Positions 38,541 to 46,420 of a stretch of DNA of 64,000 nt are shown here, in pieces. Under the pieces are notes generated by a model. It saw nothing but the letters and a program-made list of their open reading frames with translations. It did no database searches and had not been told where the DNA came from. The number at the start of each line of letters is the position of its first letter. The first letter of the stretch is position 1. The position numbers and the translations under genes are program-made. Source of the DNA: Teichococcus oryzae (lineage in GTDB: Bacteria; Pseudomonadota; Alphaproteobacteria; Acetobacterales; Acetobacteraceae); assembly GCF_008386565.1 (NCBI RefSeq), contig NZ_VUKA01000002.1, positions 124,001 to 188,000 of the forward strand. The letters run 5' to 3'.

Positions 38541-38582
38541 CGGCGCGGAGCGGCCGGGCGCCTGCCCGGCCGCTCCGCGCCG
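38541..38582 (-). terminator. 19-bp perfect GC hairpin between the NifU-like gene and hisB
   Basis: A perfect 19-bp stem (positions 38541-38559 with 38564-38582) has a 4-base loop and begins 8 bases after the NifU-like stop. There is no T-run. It is the longest perfect stem I found in the window and probably a 3'-end structure. Confidence 0.65.
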
Positions 38583-38589
38583 GAATGGA

Positions 38590-39159
38590 TCAGACCTCGA
38601 CCTGTTCCACCGCGACGACCTCGGGCACGTAGTGGCGCAGCATGTTCTCGACGCCATGCTTCAGCGTGGCGCGGGAAGACGGGCAGCCCGAGCAGGCGCC
38701 CTGCAGATGCAGCTTGACGATGCCGTCGCGGAAGCCGCGGAACACGATGTCGCCGCCATCGCCGGCCACGGCCGGGCGCACGCGGGTGTCGAGCAGTTCC
38801 TTGATCTGCGCCACCACCTCGGCATCGGCCGGGTCGCTGTCCTCCAGCGCGTCGTCGCTGTCGGCATGCTCGGCCAGCAGCACCGGGCGGCCCGCCATCA
38901 GGTGCTCCATCAGCAGCGCCAGCACCTGCGGCTTCAGCGCCTCCCATTCCGTGTCGCTGGCCTTGGTGACGGTGACGAAATCCGCCCCCAGGAACACCCG
39001 CGCTACGCCGTCGAGGCCGAACAGGCGCTCAGCGAGGGGCGAGCGGGAAGCGGCCTCGGCGGAGGTGAAGTCGGCGGTGGCGCCGGCCCCCAGCAGATCC
39101 TGTCCGGGCAGGAATTTCAGCGTGGCGGGGTTTGGCGTGGATTCCGTTTCGATGAACAT
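38590..39159 (-). CDS. NifU-family Fe-S cluster carrier (Nfu type)
   Basis: This 189-aa cytosolic protein has an N-terminal Nfu_N domain ([19 protein letters not shown]) and a C-terminal NifU domain. The cluster-binding CSGCPSS motif lies near residues 155-161. It delivers 4Fe-4S clusters to apoproteins. The ATG at 39159 has GGAAAAG upstream. It stands alone between a UspA gene and the his cluster. Confidence 0.93.
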   Translation of the reverse strand: MFIETESTPNPATLKFLPGQDLLGAGATADFTSAEAASRSPLAERLFGLDGVARVFLGADFVTVTKASDTEWEALKPQVLALLMEHLMAGRPVLLAEHADSDDALEDSDPADAEVVAQIKELLDTRVRPAVAGDGGDIVFRGFRDGIVKLHLQGACSGCPSSRATLKHGVENMLRHYVPEVVAVEQVEV

Positions 39160-39256
39160 GGCGGCGCTTTTCCGTGCGTGGTGGTCGGTTATCCGTTTGA
39201 AGCGGATGTGGGCCATCCGGTGCCCGGCTGCAACCGCAAACGCCCCCCGCCGCCCT

Positions 39257-39736
39257 TCAGGTGACGCGGTCCAGCTCCGCATCGTCCAGATTGCCCGGCA
39301 CAATGGTCAGCGGCACCCGAAGCTGCGGCGCGTAGCGCCCGGTCAATGCGGTGATCAGCGGGCCCGGCCCGCCGCCATTGACGCCCGAGGCCAGGATCAG
39401 GATCGACAGGCGCGGGTCCTCCTTCAGCAGGGCCAGCAGCTCATCGCGCGGCTCGCCTTCCCGGATCAGCAGGATCGGCAGGCCGCCGGTGATCTCCTGC
39501 ACCTCGGCGGCGAGTCCCGAAAGCAGCTTCTCGGCTTCCTCCCGGCGTTCCTCCTGCAGCATGGCGCCGACGCCGGCCCATTCCACCGTGCCCTCGGGCT
39601 CGATCACCCGCAGCAGGGCGACGCGGCCGCCGCCATTGCGGGCGCGCAGGCAGGCATAGCGCATGGCGACGCGCCGTTCCGCGCTGTCATCCACCATCAC
39701 CAGGAAAACACGGTCGCGGCGCGCGGCCTCGGGCAT
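39257..39736 (-). CDS. Universal stress protein (UspA family)
   Basis: This 159-aa cytosolic protein has the UspA Rossmann-like fold. VFLVMVDDSAERRVAMRYA opens it, and ILILASGVNGGGPGPLITALTG near residue 112 resembles the nucleotide-binding G-x2-G-x9-G(S/T) loop. The start directly follows the stop of the TIGR02186 gene with no gap, so it is the last gene of a TSUP-TIGR02186-Usp operon. Its role there is unknown. Confidence 0.85.
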   Translation of the reverse strand: MPEAARRDRVFLVMVDDSAERRVAMRYACLRARNGGGRVALLRVIEPEGTVEWAGVGAMLQEERREEAEKLLSGLAAEVQEITGGLPILLIREGEPRDELLALLKEDPRLSILILASGVNGGGPGPLITALTGRYAPQLRVPLTIVPGNLDDAELDRVT

Positions 39737-40546
39737 TCATCCCCTCCGGAACAACACGCTGCCGAACCAGCCGGCGAAGGCGGCCAACAGGATGCAGGCG
39801 AAACCGTACAGCACCGGCTGGGCCGCCGCCACATCGGCGATGCGGGCGGCGGCGCCGACGCGCTCCACCCGGAAGCCCAGTTCCTGGCGCGCCACCACGC
39901 GGCCGGCGCGCACCAGCATCACCTGCACCTGGTAGTCGCCGGTATCGGTGGTGGCGGGCAGCGGCAGCCGGGCGCGGAACAGCCGGGCGCCGGAGATCTG
40001 CACCGCTTCCTCCTCCTCATGCCACAGCCGCGCATCCTGCTTCAGCTTCATCAGCGCCTGGCGGTAATCCGGGTCCTGGATGCCGAGGGATTGCAGCGGC
40101 AAATGTTCCAGGCCCAGCCGCTTCGCCTCGCGCTCCTCCGGCGGCAGCATGTCGCGCAGCGGCCGGGTGCCCGCCATCAGGTAGAAGCCGGGCACCTGCC
40201 GGAACCGGGCGGACGGCCCGTTGAACCAGAGGCCCAGCACGCGGATCTTGCGGCGGACGATCATCGGCTCGGCGCCGCTCTGCACCACCACCAGCACGTC
40301 GTCGCCGCCTTCACCGCCCAGGAGGCGCTCTGTGGCGCCGAACACCAGCAGCTCGGTGCCGCTGAAGCCGGTGGTGATGTCCACCCGCTGGTGCGACAGC
40401 TCGGCCACCAGGGGCGGGCGGGCGGCGGCGGGGTTGCCGGGGGCGGGCGGCGGCGGCGGAGGCAGCGGCGCCTGGGCATGGGCCGCGCCGCCCGCCAGGG
40501 GCAGCAACAGCCCCAGCGCCAGCAGAACCGCCTGCCACCGCCTCAT
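39737..40546 (-). CDS. TIGR02186-family exported membrane-anchored protein
   Basis: This 269-aa protein has a signal peptide (residues 1-24, ending AHAQA) and a Pro-rich linker. The periplasmic domain carries the family stretch LVAELSHQRVDITTGFSGTELLVFGA. A C-terminal membrane helix begins near residue 240 and ends in FRRG. TIGR02186 proteins are repeatedly encoded beside TauE/SafE permeases in alphaproteobacteria and may assist their transport. The start overlaps the TSUP gene by ATGA. Confidence 0.85.
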   Translation of the reverse strand: MRRWQAVLLALGLLLPLAGGAAHAQAPLPPPPPPAPGNPAAARPPLVAELSHQRVDITTGFSGTELLVFGATERLLGGEGGDDVLVVVQSGAEPMIVRRKIRVLGLWFNGPSARFRQVPGFYLMAGTRPLRDMLPPEEREAKRLGLEHLPLQSLGIQDPDYRQALMKLKQDARLWHEEEEAVQISGARLFRARLPLPATTDTGDYQVQVMLVRAGRVVARQELGFRVERVGAAARIADVAAAQPVLYGFACILLAAFAGWFGSVLFRRG

Positions 40547-41457
40547 GTCGGGATCGGGCCGATGGCGAACAGGCTCTCCGGCGTCGCCACCAGCCCCCAC
40601 AACAGGCTGAGCGCCACGCCCAGCACCAGCAGGCCGAGCAGGGCGCGGGTTTCCTCGCCGCGCAGCCGCGTGCCCATGGAGGCGCCGAACTGCGCGCCCG
40701 CGACGCCCCCCACCAGCAGCAGCAGGGTCAGCACGATGTCCACGCTTCCGGTCTGCACCGCCTGCAGCAGCGTGACGTTGGCGGCGACGAACACCACCTG
40801 GAACAGGGAGGTGCCGATCACCACGGCCGTCGGCATGCCGAGCAGGTAGATCATGGCGGGCACCAGCATGAAGCCGCCACCGACGCCCATCACCGCCGAC
40901 AGCACGCCGATGCCGAACCCCACCACCATCGGCGGGATCACCGAGATGTAGAGCCGGGACTTGCGGAAGCGCAGCTTGAAGGGCAGCCCGTGCATCCAGA
41001 GATGCGCGTGCAGCCGGGCCGGCCCACCGGAGCGGCGGCGGCGCAGGATGGCGCGCACGCTTTCACGCACCATCAGCCCGCCGACGCTGCCCAGCACCAC
41101 GATGTAGAAGATCGACACCGCCAGATCGACCTGACCCTGGCGGCGCAGCCAGGCGAACAGCGTGACCCCCAGCGCCGAGCCCAGGAAGCCGCCGGCCAGC
41201 AGCACCAGCCCCATGCGCGGATCGACATTGCCGCGCCGCCATTGCGCGATCAGCCCGGACACCGAGGCGCCCAGCGTCTGGTTGGCGCCCGAGGCCACGG
41301 CCACCGGCGCGGGGATGCCCACCAGGATCAGCAGCGGGGTCAGCAGAAAGCCGCCGCCCACGCCAAACAGGCCGGAAAGCCATCCCACGCCGAAGCCGAT
41401 GCCCAGAAGCAACATCGCATCGACCGACATCTCGGCGATCGGCAGATAGACCTGCAT
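40543..41457 (-). CDS. TauE/SafE (TSUP) anion exporter
   Basis: This 304-aa inner-membrane protein has about eight helices in two inverted halves. Each half starts with a glycine-rich motif: GLFGVGGGFLLTPLLI near residue 28 and GIGVLSAVMGVGGGFMLVPAM near 180. The family exports sulfite, sulfoacetate or related anions. It begins the operon with the TIGR02186 and Usp genes. The start ATG (MQVYLPIAEM) is chosen because homology begins there; the ribosome site is weak. Confidence 0.9.
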   Translation of the reverse strand: MQVYLPIAEMSVDAMLLLGIGFGVGWLSGLFGVGGGFLLTPLLILVGIPAPVAVASGANQTLGASVSGLIAQWRRGNVDPRMGLVLLAGGFLGSALGVTLFAWLRRQGQVDLAVSIFYIVVLGSVGGLMVRESVRAILRRRRSGGPARLHAHLWMHGLPFKLRFRKSRLYISVIPPMVVGFGIGVLSAVMGVGGGFMLVPAMIYLLGMPTAVVIGTSLFQVVFVAANVTLLQAVQTGSVDIVLTLLLLVGGVAGAQFGASMGTRLRGEETRALLGLLVLGVALSLLWGLVATPESLFAIGPIPT

Positions 41458-41607
41458 CGAGATTCCAGTCCGCAGCCAGTCACAGGACGTCCGCCGGGCT
41501 GCCGCCCGCCGGCCGGTTCGCACAAGGGACATTCCGAATACGGCAAGTCTTGGGCTAAAGCATGCCTACAAAGAGAGTTCGGTGCCTCCAACCGGGAATC
41601 GCCGCCG

Positions 41608-43224
41608 ATGCACGCCTCCATGTCCCGCCGTGCCCTGCTGGCCACAACATTGGCGGCCACCCTGGCCGCTCCGGCGCTGCGCGGCGCCCGGGCGCAGGGC
41701 CTCGGCTCCCGGGTCAGCCTGCTGCACCTCAACGACTTCCACGCCAAGCATGACGGGCAGCAGCCCACCGGCGGCACCTGCCGGGCCGACCGCCCCTGCA
41801 CCGGCGGCTCGGCGCGACTCGCCAGCGGCTGGAGCCTGCTGGAAGCGGAGGCCCGCGCCGATGGCCGCGGCGTGCTGCGCCTCGATGCGGGGGACCAGTT
41901 CACCGGCAGCCTTTACCACACCGCGCATGGCGGCCGGACCGAGGCGGCGGTGCAGCGCGCCACCCGCATCCATGCGATGACCCTCGGCAACCATGAATTC
42001 GACGGCGGGCCGGAGCGCCTGGCGGATTACGCGGCACTGGTCGATTTCCCGCTGCTTTGCGCCAATCTCGATGCCCGCCGCGAGCCGCTGCTGCGGGGCC
42101 GGATCGGCAGCCATGCCGTGTTCCGCCACGGGGAGCAGCGCATCGGCCTGATCGGCCTGACCACCGAAACCACGCCCGAAGCCTCCTCCCCCGGGCCGAG
42201 CGTCGCCTTCACCGATGCGCGGGAAGCGGCGCTGCGCGCCATCGCCGCCATCCGCGCGGAAGGGCCGGCGACCATTGTGCTGTTGTCGCATCTGGGCGTG
42301 GTGCCGGACCAGCAGCTCGCCGCCGCCATCCCCGGCGTGGACCTGATCATCGGCGGCCATTCCCACACCCTGCTGGCCAATGGACTGCCGGAAGCCGAGG
42401 GCCCTTCCCCCCTGCTGGTGGACGGGCCGGACCGCCCGGTGCGCATCGTGCAGGCCGGCGCCTATGGCCGGTGGCTGGGGCGGCTCGACCTCGACCTGGC
42501 GGCGGACGGAACGATCCTGGCGCATGGCGGGCGGGTGCTGCCGGTCACGCCGGAACTGCCGGAAGATCCTTCCGTCGCCGCCCTGCTGGCCGGCTATGGC
42601 GCGCCGCTGGCCGAGCTGCGCGCCCGGCCGGTCGGGCAAAGCCCGGTGGCCCTGCCCAACAATGATTGCCGGAAGGGCGAATGCGGCCTCGGCAACCTTG
42701 TCGCCGATGCCATGCTGGCCGCCGTGCCGGGCGCCGAGATCGCGGTCACCAATGGCGGCGGGCTGCGCGCCGGGCTGCCGCAGGGCGCCGTGTCGCTGGG
42801 CGACGTGCTGGAGGTGCTGCCCTTCGGCAACACCCTGGCCACCATGACCATCCGCGGCGGCGACCTGCGGGAAGCGCTGGAGATCGGGCTCAGCCGCTAC
42901 GAGCAGAATGGCGGCGGCTTCGCCCAGGTGGCGGGGCTGCGCTACGGCTTCGACCCCGGCGCGCCGGCCGGGCGGCGGGTCACCGCCATCAGCGTGCGCG
43001 AGGGCGATGGCTACCGTCCGCTCGACCCGGAACGGGCCTATCGCGTGGTGACCAACAACTTCAACCGGCGCGGCGGCGATGGCTACACGCCGTTCCGCGA
43101 CAAGGCGCTCGACGCCTATGACAACGGCCCGCCGCTGGAGGATGTGGTGGCGGCCTATATCCGGATGGGCGGTGCGTCCCGTTCCCGGCTCGACGGGCGG
43201 ATCGAACGGCGCCAGGGTGGCTGA
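41608..43224 (+). CDS. Secreted 5'-nucleotidase/metallophosphatase
   Basis: This 538-aa protein has a Tat-like signal (SRRALLATTLAATLAAPAL, residues 5-23). The N-terminal dimetal phosphatase domain carries LLHLNDFHAK, LDAGDQFTG, TLGNHEFDGG, SHLG and GGHSHTLL. The C-terminal 5'-nucleotidase substrate domain has VTNGGGLRAGLPQG and the aromatic nucleoside clamp region YEQNGGGFAQVAG. It probably hydrolyses nucleotides in the periplasm for phosphate and nucleoside uptake. It is divergent from the TSUP operon and followed by an ABC importer with its own start. Confidence 0.92.
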   Translation: MHASMSRRALLATTLAATLAAPALRGARAQGLGSRVSLLHLNDFHAKHDGQQPTGGTCRADRPCTGGSARLASGWSLLEAEARADGRGVLRLDAGDQFTGSLYHTAHGGRTEAAVQRATRIHAMTLGNHEFDGGPERLADYAALVDFPLLCANLDARREPLLRGRIGSHAVFRHGEQRIGLIGLTTETTPEASSPGPSVAFTDAREAALRAIAAIRAEGPATIVLLSHLGVVPDQQLAAAIPGVDLIIGGHSHTLLANGLPEAEGPSPLLVDGPDRPVRIVQAGAYGRWLGRLDLDLAADGTILAHGGRVLPVTPELPEDPSVAALLAGYGAPLAELRARPVGQSPVALPNNDCRKGECGLGNLVADAMLAAVPGAEIAVTNGGGLRAGLPQGAVSLGDVLEVLPFGNTLATMTIRGGDLREALEIGLSRYEQNGGGFAQVAGLRYGFDPGAPAGRRVTAISVREGDGYRPLDPERAYRVVTNNFNRRGGDGYTPFRDKALDAYDNGPPLEDVVAAYIRMGGASRSRLDGRIERRQGG

Positions 43225-43368
43225 CGCCGCCGCGGCGGGATGCGTCCGGCTTCCGCGCCCAGCGGCGCCCGGCACCCGGGCCGGAATCCGAAAAACCTTG
43301 TGCTTGGCCATTCCGCGCCTTTCCCGGCACGGTTATGACCGGCATCCGACCCATACCCAGGAGAGCTG

Positions 43369-44115
43369 ATGACCAGCACGGCCCCCATCATCGACGCCCG
43401 CGGCGTCTGGAAACGGTTCGGCGGGCTGGCGGTGCTGAAAGGCGTGGATCTCAGCGTCGCCGAGCGCGAGCTGGTTTTCGTGATCGGCCCCTCGGGCTCC
43501 GGCAAATCGACCTTCCTGCGCTGCCTGAACCGGCTGGAGGAGCCGGATGACGGCTCCATCCAGGTGGACGGGATCGAGCTGCTGAGCCCGAAGACCGACA
43601 TCAACGCCGCCCGCCGCCGCATCGGCATGGTGTTCCAGAGCTTCAACCTGTACCCGCACATGACGGCGCGGCAGAACGTGATGCTGGCGCTGCGCAAGGT
43701 GCTGGGCCAGAACAAGGACCAGGCGGCCACGGTCGCCGCCCGCGCGCTCGACCGCGTCGGCCTGGCCGAGCGGATGGACCATTACCCGGCGCAGCTTTCC
43801 GGCGGCCAGCAGCAGCGCGTGGCGATCGCCCGCGCCATCGCGCTGGAGCCGCGCGTGATGCTGTTCGACGAGCCGACCTCCGCCCTCGACCCCGAGCTGG
43901 TGGGCGGCGTGCTGAACGTGATGCGGGAGCTGCGGCAGGACGGCATGACCATGGTGGTGGTGAGCCACGAGATGGCCTTCGCCAAGGCCGCCGCCGACCG
44001 CGTGGTGTTCATGGCCGATGGCCAGAAGCTGGAGGAAGGCCCGCCGGCGCAGATCTTCGAGGCGCCGCAACACGAGCGCACCCGGGCCTTCATCCGCCAG
44101 ATCGACCGGCACTGA
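43369..44115 (+). CDS. Polar amino acid ABC transporter, ATP-binding subunit
   Basis: This 248-aa ATPase belongs to the GlnQ/HisP/ArtP group. Walker A GPSGSGKST lies near residue 41, the Q-loop in MVFQSFNLYPHMT, the signature LSGGQQQRVAIARA near 140 and Walker B in VMLFDEPTSALDPE. The switch His is in VVVSHEM. AGGAG precedes the ATG. It is the first gene of a three-gene importer, followed after 11 bases by a permease. No periplasmic binding protein is adjacent, so the substrate within the polar amino acid class is unknown. Confidence 0.93.
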   Translation: MTSTAPIIDARGVWKRFGGLAVLKGVDLSVAERELVFVIGPSGSGKSTFLRCLNRLEEPDDGSIQVDGIELLSPKTDINAARRRIGMVFQSFNLYPHMTARQNVMLALRKVLGQNKDQAATVAARALDRVGLAERMDHYPAQLSGGQQQRVAIARAIALEPRVMLFDEPTSALDPELVGGVLNVMRELRQDGMTMVVVSHEMAFAKAAADRVVFMADGQKLEEGPPAQIFEAPQHERTRAFIRQIDRH

Positions 44116-44126
44116 GGCCGCCCGCC

Positions 44127-44807
44127 ATGGATGGCCTGAACAATTTCATCTTTTCCTTCTTCAACCTTAAGGTGATGGCGCAATACCTGCCGCTGGTGGC
44201 GCAGGGATTGGCGCTGACGGTGGTGCTGGCGCTGCTGATCGTGGTCTGCGGCCTCGCCCTCGGGCTGTTGTTGGCGGTGCTGCGTTCCTTCGGCATCCGG
44301 CCGCTGAACTGGCTGATCATCTTCACCGTGGACGTTTTCCGCGCCCTGCCGCCGCTGGTCATCATCGTGCTGCTGTTCTTCGGCCTGCCGGCGGCGGGGA
44401 TGTCGGTGTCCGGCTTTGCCGCCACCTGGCTGTCCCTGACCCTGGTGCTGATGGCCTTCGCCGAGGAAATCTTCTGGGCCGGCATCACCGCCGTGCCCAA
44501 GGGCCAGTGGGAGGCGGCGCGCTCCACCGGCCTCACCTTCCTGCAAACGCTGCGCATGGTGGTGCTGCCGCAGGCGCTGCGCATCACCATCCCGCCGCTG
44601 ACCAACCGCACCATCGCCATCACCAAGGGCACCGCCCTCGGCTCCGTGGTGGGCGTGGCGGAGATCCTGGGCGCCGCGCAGAGCGCCATGTCCTTCTCGG
44701 CCAACCCTTCGCCGCTGACGCTGGGGGCGATCGCCTATCTGGTTCTGTTTGTTCCCGTTGTCGCCCTCGGTCGCTGGATCGAGACGCGCTTCGCCTGGAA
44801 GCGGTAA
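44127..44807 (+). CDS. Amino acid ABC transporter permease, first subunit
   Basis: This 226-aa His/Glu/Gln/Arg/opine-type permease has four to five membrane helices. The cytoplasmic coupling loop is EAARSTGLTFLQTLRMVVLPQALR near residue 130, the EAA motif that contacts the ATPase. GAGG lies 9 bases before the ATG. The sequence is similar to but distinct from the second permease, implying a heterodimer. Confidence 0.92.
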   Translation: MDGLNNFIFSFFNLKVMAQYLPLVAQGLALTVVLALLIVVCGLALGLLLAVLRSFGIRPLNWLIIFTVDVFRALPPLVIIVLLFFGLPAAGMSVSGFAATWLSLTLVLMAFAEEIFWAGITAVPKGQWEAARSTGLTFLQTLRMVVLPQALRITIPPLTNRTIAITKGTALGSVVGVAEILGAAQSAMSFSANPSPLTLGAIAYLVLFVPVVALGRWIETRFAWKR

Positions 44808-44821
44808 GGGGTCGCACGCTC

Positions 44822-45493
44822 ATGGAAGACTTCCTGTTCGCCTTCCTCAACTGGGACATCGTGACCCAGGCCTGGCCGATCCTGTGGCGCGGCTTCGCCT
44901 ACACCCTGGCGCTGTCGGCGATGACGGTGCCGCTGGGGCTGGCGGGCGGCGTGGCGCTGGCGCTGCTCGCCACCTCCGGCCCGTGGTGGGTGCGGCTGCT
45001 GGCGGCGGGCTGGACCGATTTCTTTCGCGCCATCCCGCCGCTGGTGCTGCTGGTGTTCCTGTATGCCGGGCTGCCCTTCGCCGGCATCGATGTCGGCGCC
45101 TGGGGCGCGGTCGCGCTGGGCTTCCTGCTCAACACCGGCAGCTATTACGGGGAGGTGCTGCGCGCCGGCATCGAAAGCGTGCCGCGCGGCCAGATGGAGG
45201 CGGCGCGCTCCACCGGCCTCACGCGTGGCCAGGCGCTGGCCCATGTCGTGCTGCCCCAGGCGGTGCGCAACGTGCTGCCCGACCTGGTCAGCAACACGCT
45301 GGAGGTGGTGAAGCTGACCTCCATCGCCTCCGTCGTGGCGCTGCCGGAATTGCTGTTCCAGGCGCGGCAGGCGCAGAACGCCACCTACAACGCGACGCCC
45401 ATCGTCGCCGCCGCCATCGCTTATTTCCTGCTGTTGTGGCCGCTGGTGCGGCTGGTGTCGCGGCTGGAGAACCGGGCCATGGCGGGGCGCTGA
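44822..45493 (+). CDS. Amino acid ABC transporter permease, second subunit
   Basis: This 223-aa permease of the same family has the EAA loop EAARSTGLTRGQALAHVVLPQAVR near residue 125 and about five helices. It starts 14 bases after the first permease, with AAGGGG as ribosome site. With the ATPase it forms the membrane part of an importer. Convergent hairpins follow the stop. Confidence 0.92.
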   Translation: MEDFLFAFLNWDIVTQAWPILWRGFAYTLALSAMTVPLGLAGGVALALLATSGPWWVRLLAAGWTDFFRAIPPLVLLVFLYAGLPFAGIDVGAWGAVALGFLLNTGSYYGEVLRAGIESVPRGQMEAARSTGLTRGQALAHVVLPQAVRNVLPDLVSNTLEVVKLTSIASVVALPELLFQARQAQNATYNATPIVAAAIAYFLLLWPLVRLVSRLENRAMAGR

Positions 45494-45553
45494 AGCAGAT
45501 CCCGGTTGGGTGGGATCGCCTGATCGGGTGAAGGTGCCGGAAAAAACGGCGAA

Positions 45554-45629
45554 CCAGGGCATGGGGCGTTAGCCGGGGCGGATGGAAAATGCCCTGGCGT
45601 CCTTCCCGCGGCGTTCGCGGGCAGGACGC
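45554..45629. terminator. Overlapping hairpins between convergent genes
   Basis: CCAGGGCAT (45554) pairs with ATGCCCTGG (45589-45597) across a 26-base loop. A second stem, GCGTCCT-T-CCCGCG with CGCGGG-C-AGGACGC (45597-45629), has a 5-base loop and one internal mismatch. The second stem touches the stop codon of the minus-strand hydrolase. Together they probably act as a bidirectional terminator. Confidence 0.6.
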
Positions 45630-46390
45630 TAGACCCGGACGAAGCCCGCGATCCGCTCCGCCACCCAGCGGGGCGCTTCCAGGGGCAGCAGGTGCGCCGC
45701 CCCCGGCGCCACGGCCAGCTTCGGGTCGGCGAAATGCGGCGCCATCAGCCGGCGCTGCGCGTCCAGGCCGAGGTCGCCATCCTTCTCCCCCGCCAGGATC
45801 AGCGCCGGGGCGTTGAGCAGCCCGATGCGGCGGGACCAATCCTCCCGGCTGCCGCGCTCCAGCCAGGCCGTCCAGGCGGCACGGTCGGCGCGCAGCACGT
45901 CCTCCACCGCAAGGGCGCGCAGCTTCTCCGGCAGCGGGGCGGCGGTGCTGGCGTCGATGAAGCCTTCCGCCTCGGCGCAGGATTGTTCCGCCGGCCCGGC
46001 GAACCAGCCCAGCATGCGGCGGCGGCGTTCCTCCGCCATCGGTTCCGGCGAGGGCGGCGAGCCGGCCAGCGTCACCAGCCCGGCGAGGCCGGACAGGCCG
46101 GGCGCGCCATCCTCCGCCTGGCGGGCGATGGCGGTGGCAACCTTGGCGCCCATGCTGTGCCCGGCCAGCCACCAGCGGCGCGGGGAGCGGGCGCGGATCT
46201 GCCCGGCGATGCAGGCGGCCATGGCGGCGACATCATGGCCGCCCATTCCCGCCGCGTCGCCGAAGCCGGGCAGGTCCAGCGGCGCGAAGGCCAGGGCGGG
46301 CGGCAGGTGCTCCGCCACCTCCTGCCATTCGCGCGCGCTGCCACCGAGGAAATGCAGCGCGAACAGGATGGGCCGGGATTCGAGGGGCAT
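45629..46390 (-). CDS. Alpha/beta-hydrolase
   Basis: This 253-aa hydrolase has the oxyanion region FALHFLGGSAREWQ, the nucleophile elbow LAGHSMGAK with Ser near residue 90, the acid in LILAGEKDGDLG near 200 and the catalytic His in GAAHLLPLEAP near 232. This is a complete triad typical of esterases and lactonases of the abhydrolase_1 type. No signal peptide is present, so it is cytosolic. The substrate is unknown. It follows the GDSL gene on the same strand by 30 bases. Confidence 0.85.
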   Translation of the reverse strand: MPLESRPILFALHFLGGSAREWQEVAEHLPPALAFAPLDLPGFGDAAGMGGHDVAAMAACIAGQIRARSPRRWWLAGHSMGAKVATAIARQAEDGAPGLSGLAGLVTLAGSPPSPEPMAEERRRRMLGWFAGPAEQSCAEAEGFIDASTAAPLPEKLRALAVEDVLRADRAAWTAWLERGSREDWSRRIGLLNAPALILAGEKDGDLGLDAQRRLMAPHFADPKLAVAPGAAHLLPLEAPRWVAERIAGFVRV

Positions 46391-46420
46391 AAATGGCAGA
46401 TTGGCTCCCGGCCCGCCGGA

